NCBI RefSeq assembly: GCF_910592395.1
Contig: NC_088312.1
Coordinates: forward strand, 22,639,292-22,703,291
Length of the DNA stretch: 64,000 nt
Reading direction: 5' to 3'
DNA from: Lineus longissimus
Taxonomy: Eukaryota > Nemertea > Pilidiophora > Heteronemertea > Lineidae
The notes beneath the pieces were generated by a model, which made no database searches, had not been told where the DNA came from, and was given only the letters and a program-made list of their open reading frames with translations. Below are positions 36,461 to 48,329 of this stretch, piece after piece. Numbering within the stretch: position 1 is the first letter of the stretch; each line of letters begins with the position of its first letter. Position numbers and translations under genes: made by a program.

Positions 36461-37094
36461 AATGAGTGAAAAGGTCTCGCTGTGAAAGTTTGCGTTAGAT
36501 TAGTTAGGTTTCCACGCCACTCCTTAAAACTTGCTTAATGCATGCATGGCCGATCTTGGCTTTTAGCTACCATCTTAGAAAGTAGGCCTGGCAGCAACCA
36601 TTACCAAAATGCATTACCAGTATCCATCAGCGTACTCACTGTAAACCCCCTTAGTTTTGCTGCCCTAAACGTTCATAAAAACCTCCTCTCTAGGTTTCGC
36701 GACCACTTATTTTCACGAACACATGCGTTTTCCAATGATAAAACCAATTAGTTAAACCTTCTCGTACCCCTGAAGATTGCCGTGCTTGTATTCCCTCTCA
36801 TGAAATTGTGAAAATGTTAGGCTCACAAAAATAAAGGGTTGGCGGTATTCTGCAGTTGTCGAAATGTTCAGAAAATGTTGTGGGTGGGGATGAAAGGAGT
36901 GTACCAATGAAGGTCTCAGACAGTTTTAGTGAGCTTGATTACTTGCCCTATGCTTATGCAGTGATGTCAAAACTGGCGCCCGTGGTACCTGGCCAAAGTA
37001 ACCCATTGCTGCGCAGGCCACTTTCGAATAAAATGATCCTGCACACTATGATGATAGAAAAGATGGCAGACGATGCATTCAACTCGTCCAAATA

Positions 37095-37215
37095 TTTTTT
37101 TTACTTGTTTTTTTTCTGCTCAAAATGATGAAACATTATCAGCCCCAAAAATATTTTGGCTTTCAAAATTTTTCAGAATTTTGAACTTATGATAAAATTC
37201 AACAATTTTGGTGGG
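37095..37215. repeat. Dispersed repeat copy (ATCAGCCCC type)
   Basis: The words TTCTGCTCAAAATGA, GAAACATTATCAGCCCC and TTTTTCAGAATTTTGAACT also occur in the same order in the 55.1-55.3 kb copies, making this an interspersed family with at least three copies in the window. Confidence 0.75.
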
Positions 37216-37228
37216 AAAACCTTATCAT

Positions 37229-37329
37229 GCCTTTTCCCCCTGATTTTCAACTTCACTAACGCGACCACTCCGGTAACGCGACCATTCAACCTCGGTCCCA
37301 TGCGTGGTCGTGTTACCGGGGTTCCACTG
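37229..37329 (-). mobile_element. Tigger/pogo-like transposon terminal fragment
   Basis: Read on the minus strand, the segment begins next to a TA dinucleotide (37330-37331) with CAGTGGAACCCCGGTAAC, continues with ACGACC and GGTCGCGTTACC blocks, and ends in a poly-purine stretch. CAGTxGAACC at the tip beside a TA target is typical of Tc1/mariner-superfamily Tigger/pogo inverted repeats. I found no matching opposite end, so it is a fragment or solo end. No transposase frame is present. Confidence 0.5.
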
Positions 37330-37539
37330 TAGTAACATATTCCCTACATTGAAAAAACCCCAGACTTTGAAGCCTGAGAAGTTGGCCATATTCGAGGGGC
37401 CAACCATAGTCAACAAAGCAAAAAAGCCCACACACCGAACAATGAAAGTTAGAAATGAGATCTCTGAATGCTTCAACATCAAAGGGGAACAACCTGGTTA
37501 AACCAGGGGAGGAAGAAGAACCTAGGAGCGGTGGAGGGA

Positions 37540-37830
37540 TAAAATGGGGGCAAGGGAATGAAATGAACCCCTTGTGCAAACAGATTCCAGGGACCAATCT
37601 TTGGGAGTAAGCTGAACGAAAGGATATGACGAACACAAAGGGTTGTTCTCAAGGGCAGAGAGCTTGGGTATCAAAGCCACGGTTGTCTGAGGGAACAGAA
37701 TTATTCCAGGGACCAAAATGGGGGAAAGCCGTATGAAAAGATGTGTCTATCTGACACCGAGGTTCGAAGAGACGCTTGTTCTCAAGGCTTCTCCAGAGAG
37801 CTCCGGTATCTAAGCTCCCTGGTTTTGCCT
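37540..37830. repeat. Tandem duplication, about 120-bp unit
   Basis: TTCCAGGGACCAA occurs at 37584 and 37703, and TTGTTCTCAAGG at about 37643 and 37767, with matching GAGAGCT-GGTATC words after each. Two copies, possibly with a third partial copy at the left (AAAATGGGGGCAAGG). The open frames here are shadows of the duplication. Confidence 0.65.
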
Positions 37831-38042
37831 GTTGCACAACTGGTGATTGATAACTGCTTTTTCCGAAACCTATCTGGAACAATTTCATCACTGACGCCTC
37901 CTGTGGACCTATTTCTCTAAGGGAATGCTTTAGAAGTGCTCAGACCTTTGACACTGTGGCTTCGCCGCGCTATCACTAACAATACCTTCGAAACTTTAAA
38001 AAAGGAGACACAGCCCATGTCCAGGGCACAGTAACCAACACA

Positions 38043-38246
38043 ATGACATCGAAATACATAAGAAATATCATATCTGGTGTTCGTCTACTTTGTCATGGCC
38101 TAGAATGGAGCCCTGGAGCCCTGAAGGGAGGCTACCGAGAGCCAGGGTGTAGAAATCTCCCTTTCTTCTTTGTTATCCTTGGACCAGTTCTCCAAGTCAC
38201 CCTCCTCATTCTAGACTTTTTCACAGAGATATCTACAGTAATATAA
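38043..38246 (+). other. Membrane-protein-like open frame, unassigned
   Basis: A 67-codon plus-strand frame encodes a GC-richer stretch with WSPGALKGGYREPGCRNL followed by a hydrophobic segment beginning PFFFVILGPVLQVTLLI and ending near an acidic DFFTE. The composition and codon quality exceed the surroundings. A second hydrophobic piece in another frame follows after the stop. It could be an exon or relic of a multi-pass membrane protein; no clear splice sites were found and the family is not recognised. Confidence 0.22.
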
Positions 38247-38420
38247 TGTCTGTCACTTTTTATGTTGGCGACATCGCAGGATTCTTCATCGGAATGTGAA
38301 AAAACAAACAAGCACAAGGAACCAAGTAGGATACAACAAGGATAAAACCTGATGAGGTCAGATCAAATCTAATAGTGTTCTAATTTTCTTTGGGTATTTG
38401 GAAACTTATCGGTTCTCACT

Positions 38421-38447
38421 GGGGGGGGGGGGGGGGGGGGGGGGGGG
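38421..38447. repeat. Poly-G tract (27 G)
   Basis: This is the longest homopolymer in the window. It lies in non-coding sequence, and its length is likely to vary between individuals or sequencing runs. Confidence 0.95.
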
Positions 38448-38459
38448 TGTTCAGATTCA

Positions 38460-40340
38460 AAGTGGACCATCTGTTGAGCTGGTCTTCTCGGGTCTAGTCC
38501 AAATGAATTTGCATCCCCATCGATCGGTCCGTAGGCAATTGCTTCAAATAAAAACTATCTTACATTATACCACTCAGACAATCACAATCACATCTCGGCG
38601 GAACCCCAAACCACCTCGATTGTAGCGTGTTGCGTAAACTAGTACACTGGAATGTAACTCCAACGTGGATGATCCGATTGAATCGGATATGGTTTTCAGC
38701 AGTGTATGTAAACTGCATAAACATATAAGCTGCCAAGTGTAACTCTGTTAGAGGGTGAAAACACTGAGACGGGATAGTGCCAATTTAGTCAGAATGACAT
38801 TTCAAAAGCCTTACGAGGCCAATCAGTTGAGACAAATTCTTGGAAATGTTTTGTACTTCTTCAAAACAAACTTCTAACTTCAACATGAATTTTATATACA
38901 TGTACTGGTAATATGACACCATGATTTTACGTAAGAACAAATTGCCCAGACTCAGATTTCAGTATAAAATATTGATGCATGAAAGAACATCACAACGTAC
39001 ATGGTACTATCACACTCACCACAATGTTTTGCAAATCTTGAAAACAAAGATCTTTGAAAAATGTTTGTTTTCACAATCTTATTTTCGCTGATTACTAATT
39101 TCTTTCCTTTTGTCGAACTACATGTATAGATTATTTTCTGCTATTTGCATTTTCGAGGTTTTGAGGTAATGATCTACAAAATCCGTGAAAATAAATTACC
39201 GGCCAAAAATAGGTCGTTCACAGTAGGCAGGACACCAACCATTATTATTTGGTGGTAGACAAAATTCCACAATTGCTGCTGATATTCAATGGTTAGTGCA
39301 TTGAATCTGAAATGATTAGTATTCACTTATTAGCCTTGCATCGCAAAAATGAAATGGTCACGAACATTACCTAGCACACACTAGTGCCAATAACGTGGTA
39401 AGGAAAAAATGTCTTCAGTTCAATGTGAGGTTTCACAATGACAATGGTACGTCAACGGGTTAAAAGTATGGGACAACAATAAGTCGTCTAGCAACCCACA
39501 AGTTGCACGAGAAACGAAATGTCAGAGCTGTTAGCAAAAGAAGCACTGCCATTTAACTGGAAGTATTTCAATTTAATGCGTTTCAATTACAAGATTGGCT
39601 GCCACACTTTAAAAGTCTCTACCACAGGTTGAAAGGACGCCGTGCAGCAAGCAGTCAAAGGTAGAAGCACCTCAAAGGCTTAAAAAGGTCAGGGATAGCC
39701 CTGATGGAGATGCCAAGTGCGAAAAAATCTAAATTTATAGTGTGCGCTTTTCTTTAGGCGTTGCATCAATGAGATATTTCATTAACCTTAAAAGGATTGG
39801 GCACGTGCAGTCCCTTGGATGAACCTTGCTTGACAAAGAGTATCCCACTTATGACGTATTTAGAGAATTCCCCATTCAGAATATATGGGGAATTCTCGTA
39901 TATGACCTTTGAGAACTTGTGAATGACGACTGATGGTCATTTCTGAGCACACTTTTATAGTGGTAACATTTCTAGCACTTCATCTCAATGATGCTGTCCT
40001 CCCCCTCATTTTTATATTTGATGCGTAAAATGCCTAAAGAAGGGAATGAAATTTCCATCTACCTTATTTGCAGTAAATTTGAAATCGAAAACATACATCC
40101 CAGCATTAATATTAGACTTGTGTCTCAATTTATAAAAGTAGCGAATGATGCAGACCAGCCATTTTTTGCCCACATGCCCACAGAAGGGAGCAAATTCCCC
40201 CAGAAATAGACATCCTTCTCCTAATATTAGACAGACACCTCATCCAACGGATATGGAAAGGGTCCAAAGAAGGAAATAGTAAAACTGCCTTTGTACCTGT
40301 AGGAAAAGCCTAAATTATAATTAGACGAATTCCTCATCTA
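38460..40340. other. Intergenic DNA with a perfect small hairpin
   Basis: AT-rich, no gene recognised. GAGAATTCCCCAT (39863-39875) and its exact reverse complement (39885-39897) form a 13-bp stem with a 9-base loop. Confidence 0.5.
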
Positions 40341-40351
40341 CAAAAACTTGA

Positions 40352-40440
40352 GGAGCCACATAGCCTAGTGGTCAATACTGCTGGTTTATGAGTTTATGCG
40401 GCGGTATGAGTTTGGAGTCATCGAGAAAAGGGGGACACAC
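40352..40440 (+). repeat. tRNA-like SINE head (tentative)
   Basis: TAGCCTAGTGG matches the RNA polymerase III A-box consensus TRGYNNARNGG exactly and is set in a tRNA-like GCCACATAGCCTAGTGGTCA context. The expected B box about 35-50 bases downstream is only weakly present (GTTTGGAGTCATCGAG). A decayed tRNA-derived SINE is plausible; an intact tRNA is not. Confidence 0.3.
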
Positions 40441-40846
40441 TGTCACCGACCGTTAAGAACCTTGTAACATACCAGTCGAACTTACAACCATGTCGTCCCC
40501 ACAGGAAGGTGGGACCACATTTCCTGCAATGCGAGATCAAATTCAGAAACCTTCCCATTCAGGTTAACTTGAAGAGGTGTGAAAAGGCAACATTTTGTCA
40601 TAGACGCCATGGAACCAGTATTTTTCAACTTGATTCCAGTGGGGGTGTGACTGGGAGATAAGCGCCTCCAAGTCGAGGATGACGGAGGCAGGGATATCCT
40701 TTCAGATAGCCTGATGTGACGTTCATATTAACGAGGATTTCTTCAATTCCCTTTCATGAATTTGATTTTTTGGGGTATTTTTGATCAAATTTTCAGCGGC
40801 TTTATGTTACACATGAATGAAATACACAATATAGGAAGTGACTACT

Positions 40847-41069
40847 TGGCAAGCCCGGCTTACCAAACAGCGACTTTTTCTTGTTCTGAATGGAGAGCCG
40901 AACTCATTGATATTAAAGTAAAGTCTCCAGCTCGCCAAACAGGGTAGATTTTTTACCTGTTTGGCAAGCCCGGCTGGCCGAACAGGGTGGCTTTTTAGTG
41001 CTGTTTGGCAAGCGGCTCTCCAAACAGGACAAAAAAAGATGCCTGTTCGGCGAGCGGCTTGCCAAATAG
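40847..41069. repeat. Array of alternating palindromes (GTTTGGCAAGC family)
   Basis: The segment is a chain of GCCAAACAGG and its complement CCTGTTTGGC, alternately joined by short T- or A-rich linkers (TTTTTT, CTTTTTAG, AAAAAAAG) and by GC-rich AAGCCCGGCT or AAGCGGCTC joints. Three clear stems are 40934-40943/40956-40965, about 40977-40985/41001-41009 and 41020-41028/41042-41050. The joints also pair with neighbours, so the array can fold as serial hairpins in either register. Confidence 0.8.
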
Positions 41070-43559
41070 ACCCGGTGTAGAAGTTTAAAATGTCCTAGGA
41101 TAAAATGTCCGGGAACAAAGGATTCTATTATGCGCTTCAATCTCTGAGCTATTGACTGTCAGGGTCTCTATAGAACCATATTGCAGAATACAATAGGGCC
41201 GGACACTTTTTCCAGGGGGGACACTTTTTACTTTTACACCGGCCTACAATATAATGCTTGAGAACAGACATCAAGCTCACAGGCTAACAAACAATCCCGA
41301 GTCAGACTTAACCAATCAAACTAAAGTTTGATCTCTTTTTCAGTTGTTTGACAATCTCGTATCCTGATCAAGACCAGATGAAATCAAGACCCTTCCAACA
41401 TACAGCTAGGTGACGTCAACAAACTAAAACAAGAAAGCTACTAAGTACATAATACTTGGAAATGAACAAACCTAGTCTTATTAGGATAGCTTTATGGATA
41501 AGTAACAATATCAAAATGGCATAGGAAATTGTCAAGATCAACTATTTGGTGGCTAAAGGGCTCAAATAAAAATGCTAAAGGGCAAAGTGAACTAGTGGGT
41601 CATACTTAAGAAGATTCTGAATTGGTCCAAATATATTCATAAGCTGCCCTACTCAACAGGAGATTTGTAACTGGACTGATTTTGACGCAAATCTCTGCTC
41701 AGATGTAGGAGCATTCATGACGGTTTACAAAGTAAAGGGCTTTACTGAGAAGAGATTTTATATTGCGCTCTATCTGTAAATATAAAGGTTTTTCATTGGC
41801 ATTTATGCCATTTTATGTCATTTATGTCATTTTCTCATCTAGGACAAACGCTGAAGAAACGGTCTGAAAATACAATATTTGTCAAAATATGGAATATAAT
41901 TGATATTTTTACTTCTGTCTATCATATGTTTGTACACTAACTTAACAGCAACAACACCACTCACAGCATCACTGGGTTTGAAAGTTAAGAGATTGGATGA
42001 GCTGTGTTTATAAAACCAATATTGCCACCAGTCTCCGAGGTAATCATAAAAGTCTGATGATACAGGGAAGGACCATGTAGTTCTTATTTAAAAGGTAAAT
42101 AACTGCTCACATGTTAACTGTTTACTAAGAAATGACTGAGTGCGCTAATGATAAGGCTTGGGATAGGCCACATCAAACTTGTGACACACACATCGATGTA
42201 CTTCAAAGATGAGGGTGTGTGAGGTGTATGCGTCATTAATGCACGCTGAAATGACAAGTGCTTTGATAAGTTTATTTCATGCAAAAGATAGGATGAGCAT
42301 AACAGGGGTAGGTCAACACCTTGGAGGGGTAATTCGTTCATGATTACTGATGGTCAAAGAAAGTAGAAACACAATGCCGTATTGCAATTTTATGATGCAT
42401 ACGCATTTCCTGAAACTTGCTATATTCAGTATTTGTATATCTTTCTAGACAACGGCATTGTCAAAGTAAACAATTACATTTAGTACGTATTTACAAAATT
42501 TGAAATTTTCAGATTCAATTACAAATTTCAAATATCTAACAAGTGGTAAAAGACTTTAAGCAGTCTGAAAATTAGTGGACACTGCATGTGTCATTAGCAC
42601 TAGCGAGCAAAGAAGCAAAAATCTTTGTGATGCATAAATGACCCTTTTAACACTTTTCTGCGTCTGCTCAAACAGGGTAGGGCTGACATCCAAAGGTCAG
42701 GACGTTAACTTTTCTGGTTAATTCTGTGGCCCTGGGAGCTGGTTATGTGCTTATGCCAAGCAACGTGACAAAAATCCCTGTGATGTCGCCATGTAGAGCC
42801 CTGGATAAAAGCTGCCATGAAAGTCTAGCAAAAGTGGGAGGATTAACACACCTAGATTTTACAAAGCTCAGCCGAGGGGATCGACGAAAAACGTCTTGGC
42901 ATGTCATATTACTAATCTGCATAATTGTTTGACGTCAGAAGTGACCTACCGAGATATTCATGTATGAATGAAATACAAAGCAGTCGACAAAGGTGAACTT
43001 TGTGGTCAAACAATATTGACCTTTAATCACTTTCATTGACGTTTTGCGAAAATACGATTTTCTCTACTCGGCTGCCCAATTATGGTTTTTGTGATGTCAG
43101 GAGGTACTCCAAATTAGTTTAACAACACTCCTACTAGTTTTTCCCGACATCTTGAAAGGGATGCGTACGTTGATGATATTCATTCATATTTTGGTCCATT
43201 CAGGAACATGACTGGGTCATTGTGACTCAACAATCAGCCCTAATTTGGCTTTTTATTCTGGTAACTTCCAGGAAGTATATTTGGATAGGTAGTACGCGCT
43301 CCTAAAAGTCATTGATGTAATAGCATTTAAAAAAAAGCAGTGCTTCTTTTGTCCTTGGCAAGAAAGCAGACGTGAGTTTCTGTCATGTAAACAAACGTTT
43401 CCATTCAGTATCAACAGAACATGCATAGATTTTCTGACTTTCTTAAATTTCACAGGTTTGTACTCAAATTAATGCAGCTATTAAGTTTAAGCTCAGACCC
43501 CCCTTCCCAGGCGGCGAGTGAGTTACTGGCGATTATTTGCTATGTCCCTAAGTTTATCT
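41070..43559. other. Intergenic DNA, no gene recognised
   Basis: AT-rich with short chance frames only. Confidence 0.35.
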
Positions 43560-43560
43560 T

Positions 43561-43657
43561 GTTACCAGCGAGTGGTTCCAAACAATAGCAATCTTTATAT
43601 AATAGTGAATTACTAGCGAGTGGTTTCAAACAATAGTAATCTTTATAAGAGTGAATG
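43561..43657. repeat. Two-copy tandem repeat, about 50-bp unit
   Basis: AGCGAGTGGTTCCAAACAAT and AGCGAGTGGTTTCAAACAAT each continue into AG(C/T)AATCTTTATA. The copies are over 85 percent alike by eye. Confidence 0.8.
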
Positions 43658-43719
43658 TTGTATTAGTGTTGAGAATACCGTCAGTGAGGGGGGGGGGGGG
43701 CTGCAAAATACTGCTGTGA

Positions 43720-43955
43720 TGCTATCTAAATAGCTGTCTCAAATGATGATACTTTTTTTCTCAGTCCATCCAAAGTCAGTAATGGAGAATGCCTGAATTT
43801 GGACAGATGTCTCAAATTATGATGACTTTTTGGCAATCCAAATCGAAAGATAACTGATTTTGGACAGCATTCCAAATTCAGGGGAGGGAGAATGTCTGAA
43901 TTTGGACAGATGTTTCAAATTATATCACTTTTTTTTAAAGTTCGTCCAAATTAAA
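43720..43955. repeat. Three-unit array (TTGGACAGATGTCTCAAATT type)
   Basis: Units near 43733, 43808 and 43911 share a G(T/A)TGTCTCAAAT, ATGAT-ACTTTTT and TCCAAA order; the last two also share GGAGAATG(C/T)CTGAATTTGGA. A 13-base G run (43688-43700) abuts the array. Confidence 0.7.
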
Positions 43956-44149
43956 CGTTATCCTTCGAGCGCAGATGTCCTTGAGAGGCAACGACAGGTA
44001 CTACTTCCTAAATACCTCATTACAGAAAGACAGAGGCAGGCACTGGTTCCCATCAGGCCTCATTAAGGAGTCTTTCGCCTTTGATTCAAAGGTAATACTA
44101 GTGATATCAGCCCTCCACGCAAAAGAGCCAAACCACATATACGAGGTAA

Positions 44150-44269
44150 TGGGTGATATGAATAAAGAGAAGTAAATGCTTTTATCTAAAACTCCATGTA
44201 CATTTACACTTGGCCTTTCTGTACAAAATTGAAGTAAAAGCATTTGCTAGCCTTTATTCATATCACCCA
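44150..44269. mobile_element. 34-bp inverted repeat, MITE-like
   Basis: TGGGTGATATGAATAAAG with AAATGCTTTT at 44150-44183 is mirrored at 44236-44269 with four mismatches clustered in the middle, around a 52-bp centre. The size and structure suit a small non-autonomous DNA element or a folded RNA. No clear target duplication is visible. Confidence 0.55.
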
Positions 44270-46640
44270 ATATCATGGATAGAGAATGGCCATTATAGCC
44301 ATTATCTGATATGAAATAATCACACTAGGATTATTGGTCAACACATCAGTTTATGACGTGGCTTTGTCCATGGGCCACATGAGATTATAACGTCTACATC
44401 CTTTCAACATTTAACGTGTTTACTTATAATCATACAATTACGTATTTCTGATGCAATCATTTTTGATTCACAAATAGTTACTGAGTACAAAGACAGGTTT
44501 TTTTAAAGATTGTTGTGAACCAGGATTGAATTGAGAGGGCTAAATGTCCAATCCTCTCATAAACAACCACAAATATACTATTTTTTTAAATATACGTCAT
44601 GAAAACCCAACATATACCGGAAAACACAGCTCAGAGTAGAAAATGAAAACAATCTTCATTTGATTCAGTCCACAAAGAAATGTATGCGATTTTTTAGGTT
44701 AAGATCTATTTGGTATTAATAACAGGTGACCCTGGCACGTCAACAGTTTCATTACGGAAACATTTGACCAGCGTCACTCATGTTTACAAAGAAGCACATA
44801 ATCGTCATAAAGGTGGGAAAAAGTGATACTAATACACTTTTTTTCCAATGCATAAACAAATAACTGCCGCTTATAATACTGATGATTACAGGTGACAATT
44901 TTTTTTTCTCGCACGGAGAAACATGAAAACATGATCAGAATATGTAGCGATTAGGGACAGGATTCTATTGTGATCTTCCTTTGCGCGCTCGCGAGCTGCC
45001 CCTAATTAGTAGCACCTGCAGCACATGATCGATGAACCCTGGTTCTTTAATGAAAGCTGGTCTCTGAACAGGACATGAGATGTGCGTAATACTTTTACAG
45101 ACAAAAGCGATGGTGTTGCGTAACAAAGAATAAATAAAAGAATAGCTCCATTACACTTGTACAAGTTAGGCCCTACCCTTTTGACCAGGTGAAGGGATCA
45201 TCGGTAAACTTTTTAAATGAAACTTTGCAGCTCCTTTAGTTCCTCTTAAAAGTTTCAGAGGATATGATTGTCAAAGAATATTTGACAACTCTCCTAAAGT
45301 TGAAAAGTGCGCTATATAAATTAGAGATAATATAAATGTCTTTGATTAGAAACCTGCCACTGGAACATAAAGAAGATGGCCCCACCCTCAATTTGACAAA
45401 AGATGAACGTAATATGAGTAGGCCCGGTCTAAATGATTCATATTGATTAATACTCATCCAATCACGTCATAAATGTACGAAGACGACACCCATTAGCGGT
45501 CCAGGGTACCCGGTAAAAATGATCAATTTCACTCTAAAGCCTTAAGGAAAACAAAAAATCTAAATTGTGCGAAGCATGTGCAAATCTGGTAACATTATGA
45601 CACGAGAAATTATCCTAATGAAATCTGTAATGACGTCACATTAGAAAAACTTTTTTCAATGTTCCTCAATTTTTCTGAGAGATGGGCGAACTGTGGGCGC
45701 TAAATTGAATGCGATTGGGTAATTCCGCTTTTTTCAAAGATATTACAATATTTATTAATACAAGTAGCAAAGTGGTGTTTGAAACATGGGAGGCTGGTCT
45801 CTCTTGAAAACGAAGAACAGATTTCCACCCCTGAAACTGGCATTCACTCCGCTTCGGAAATAGTTCTAATTGATTAAGAATTCTAGCCCAATTGGTGGTG
45901 CAAATGGTCAACCTTTTATATCAAAGCTCACCGATCAAATATACATGTACCTTCCCCAAAAAGAGCACTCATTTTCTTTAAGTAAAATAAGAAAAGTGAC
46001 ACATCAAAGACAACATCGACTTTTCATCAAACCTTCGTGTCATAATCTTTCAAGTGCCAAACTTCATTCTCTAAACTGTTCACAGCTTGAAGAGGATTGA
46101 AGTCAAACAACTCCTCACAGTAAAATTTGATAGGTGTAGGCTCAAATTATGTTGTTAGTTGAAGTTCAAGTGGAAATTAAGTCAGTACGTCATTGTCATT
46201 ATACACATAGCGATAAAACACCCACTTAGGTTAACTTAGCCTACAGATACGGAGTAGTTAACCGACTTGATTGAAAGTTAAAGGTTATAATGAAAGGTAA
46301 TGAAATATCATGAGATGAAACTTGAAGTAAAGGTAACTAACTGAATTGATAACGTTTGACAATGTTGTCATAGGTTGATGAAAAGGCTTCGTCCTTAAGA
46401 GAAGCTTGCACTTTCAGGTCCAAGAAAGCTCTGATCACAGGACAGTCGAGTGCTGCGTGACACACCGGGCCTGGAAGCATGCTTTTACGGCTCTGCGAGG
46501 GCCGTAATCGTGCTTTGAATGATTACGGATTGTCTCGTGTAGAATGACCAAGAGGGGTTCGTTGTTGTAACGCTGACAAAATGATCATCGGTGTCATATC
46601 TAATTCAAAAGATATCAGAGCATCTGGTTTATCAGTTGGA
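44270..46640. other. Intergenic DNA, no gene recognised
   Basis: AT-rich with isolated GC-rich spots (about 44985-45005 and 46430-46560, the latter with a small TTACGGC/GCCGTAA hairpin). No gene supported. Confidence 0.35.
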
Positions 46641-47110
46641 CAAAAAGTTTAGTCAGACTTGCAAAAGGATCAACAACTTCATTTAGCAAAATATTACGTC
46701 ATTCATCACATTAAGATCTGACCCCAGATGTATTTCAGACCACAATACGTGTTGACAAGGAATTGGCGTGTGTCACCAACAACAACTATCGGGAATATTC
46801 CTATCGACGATGTCTTATTAACTGTGTGACTCATTATGTACCGAGCTTATCAAGAGCTGTTATTGAGATTCTAATACTGCATCAGTCAAAATACCACGTC
46901 CCCCGTCACGTAAGGACTGGACACCAGAAGTGGACAGAATCAGTATTGTCCACAACAATCAGGTTTTATGTATTGTGTCACTCAGGCTGCACTGCACTAA
47001 CCGAGACGTCAAAAAACAGGTGGTTTGTCGAGATTTGCAAAGTTCAACAACTACACCAGCCAAAACACTACGTCACCAGAAATCACTCGTTTATATTAAT
47101 TATCAAGAAT
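46641..47110. repeat. Diverged array carrying a chance 148-codon frame
   Basis: Copies near 46655, 46865 and 47033 share a GAxTTGCAAA or GAGATTCTAAT head, CAACAACT or CTGCATCAG words, AAAATA-TACGTC or AAACACTACGTC and a following TCAC. Spacing is about 170-210 bp. The plus-strand frame from 46763 to 47209 spans this array, has no recognisable domain and is not called a gene. Confidence 0.5.
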
Positions 47111-47508
47111 ATTGAAAAGGAATCCAAATTTGTCCAAGTCACAATCATGAGGTATATTCCACAACATATGACATTTGATGGACAGAGCGACTCAAAAACC
47201 ACTGGATGACCAAGACAAGTTGTCAAAAACAAGTGGAAAAAGGTTTATTTTGACCGATGTATAAAATCAGCTAAACACTGCGTTATACACTTTGGAAATC
47301 CAAGAAATATATACTTCACAGATCTGAGACCGCTTGAATAATGACATCCGGCAAACATGTGCATAATAGCAAGGGAGTTTAGCTCGAATATTCAGAAATG
47401 GTCTTTGATCGATGAAGCTGGAGTATTTCTTCACTACAGAAAGTAATGAGGCATCTGTTAGTGTCTTCAGTTAGTATCGACTGAGAGTCGACCGTCAGCC
47501 CGGGAAGG

Positions 47509-47928
47509 GGTACAGGAGTCCCCCTGACCACTGGGATACAGGAATCACCCTGACCACTGGGATACAGGAATCCCCCTGACCACTGGGATACAGGAATCCC
47601 CCTGACCACTGGGGTACAGGAATCCCCCTGACCACTGGGGTACAGGAATCCCCCTGACCACTGCGGTACAGGAATCCCCCTGACCACTGGGGTACAGGAA
47701 TCCCCCTGACCACTGCGGTACAGGAATCCCCCTGACCACTGGGGTACAGGAATCCCCCTGACCACTGCGGTACAGGAATCCCCCTGACCACTGGGGTACA
47801 GGAATCCCCCTGACCACTGGGGTACAGGAATCCCCCTGACCACTGGGGTACAGGAATCCCCCTGACCACTGGGGTACAGGAATCCCCCTGACCACTGGGG
47901 TACAGGAGTCTCCCTGACCACTGCAGGA
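47509..47928. repeat. 26-bp minisatellite, about 16 copies
   Basis: The unit is GGGGTACAGGAATCCCCCTGACCACT, written here as GGGGTACAGGAATCCC plus CCTGACCACT. Copies are nearly identical; the main variants are TGGGATAC, TGGGGTAC and TGCGGTAC. As 26 is not a multiple of three and the unit lacks stops on the minus strand, three overlapping antisense frames stay open; all are artefacts. There are no unique spacers, so it is not a CRISPR. Confidence 0.95.
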
Positions 47929-48329
47929 AGAGAACAATTGTTGAAAATTTATCCTGCAACACCCTACTTTGGTTGAAACAGGGATGGTAAAAATCAACTA
48001 ATAGCAAATACTTTTAATGTGAGAACTTAAACCACTTTCGAAAACAATCTCGTGGTTACAAAAACCACCTTCGAAGCTGACAAGCCTCTCTAATATCCTG
48101 GGCTTCTTCCACCAGAAGAATCGTCAAAACCTCAAAACTGATGACTCACTCGCACCATTCGGCCCACAGCGATGCCAAGATGCCACCGGTAGTAGTATTT
48201 CGATATAATATCACCCTAATTCTCTGTATTCCGTTCTTTCAAACGAAGGGCAGAGCCCGCCTACATTATCTGCACCCATATTCTTGAGTAAAATCTTCCA
48301 GACAATACTCATATTGTAACAATTTGCTC

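Noticed and set aside
46763-47209. 148-codon plus-strand frame as a gene
   Set aside because: It runs across a degenerate tandem array, has no ATG-led recognisable domain, and repeats its own words.
47379-48007. Three overlapping antisense repeat-protein frames
   Set aside because: A 26-bp stop-free minisatellite opens all three frames at once, which a real gene would not do.
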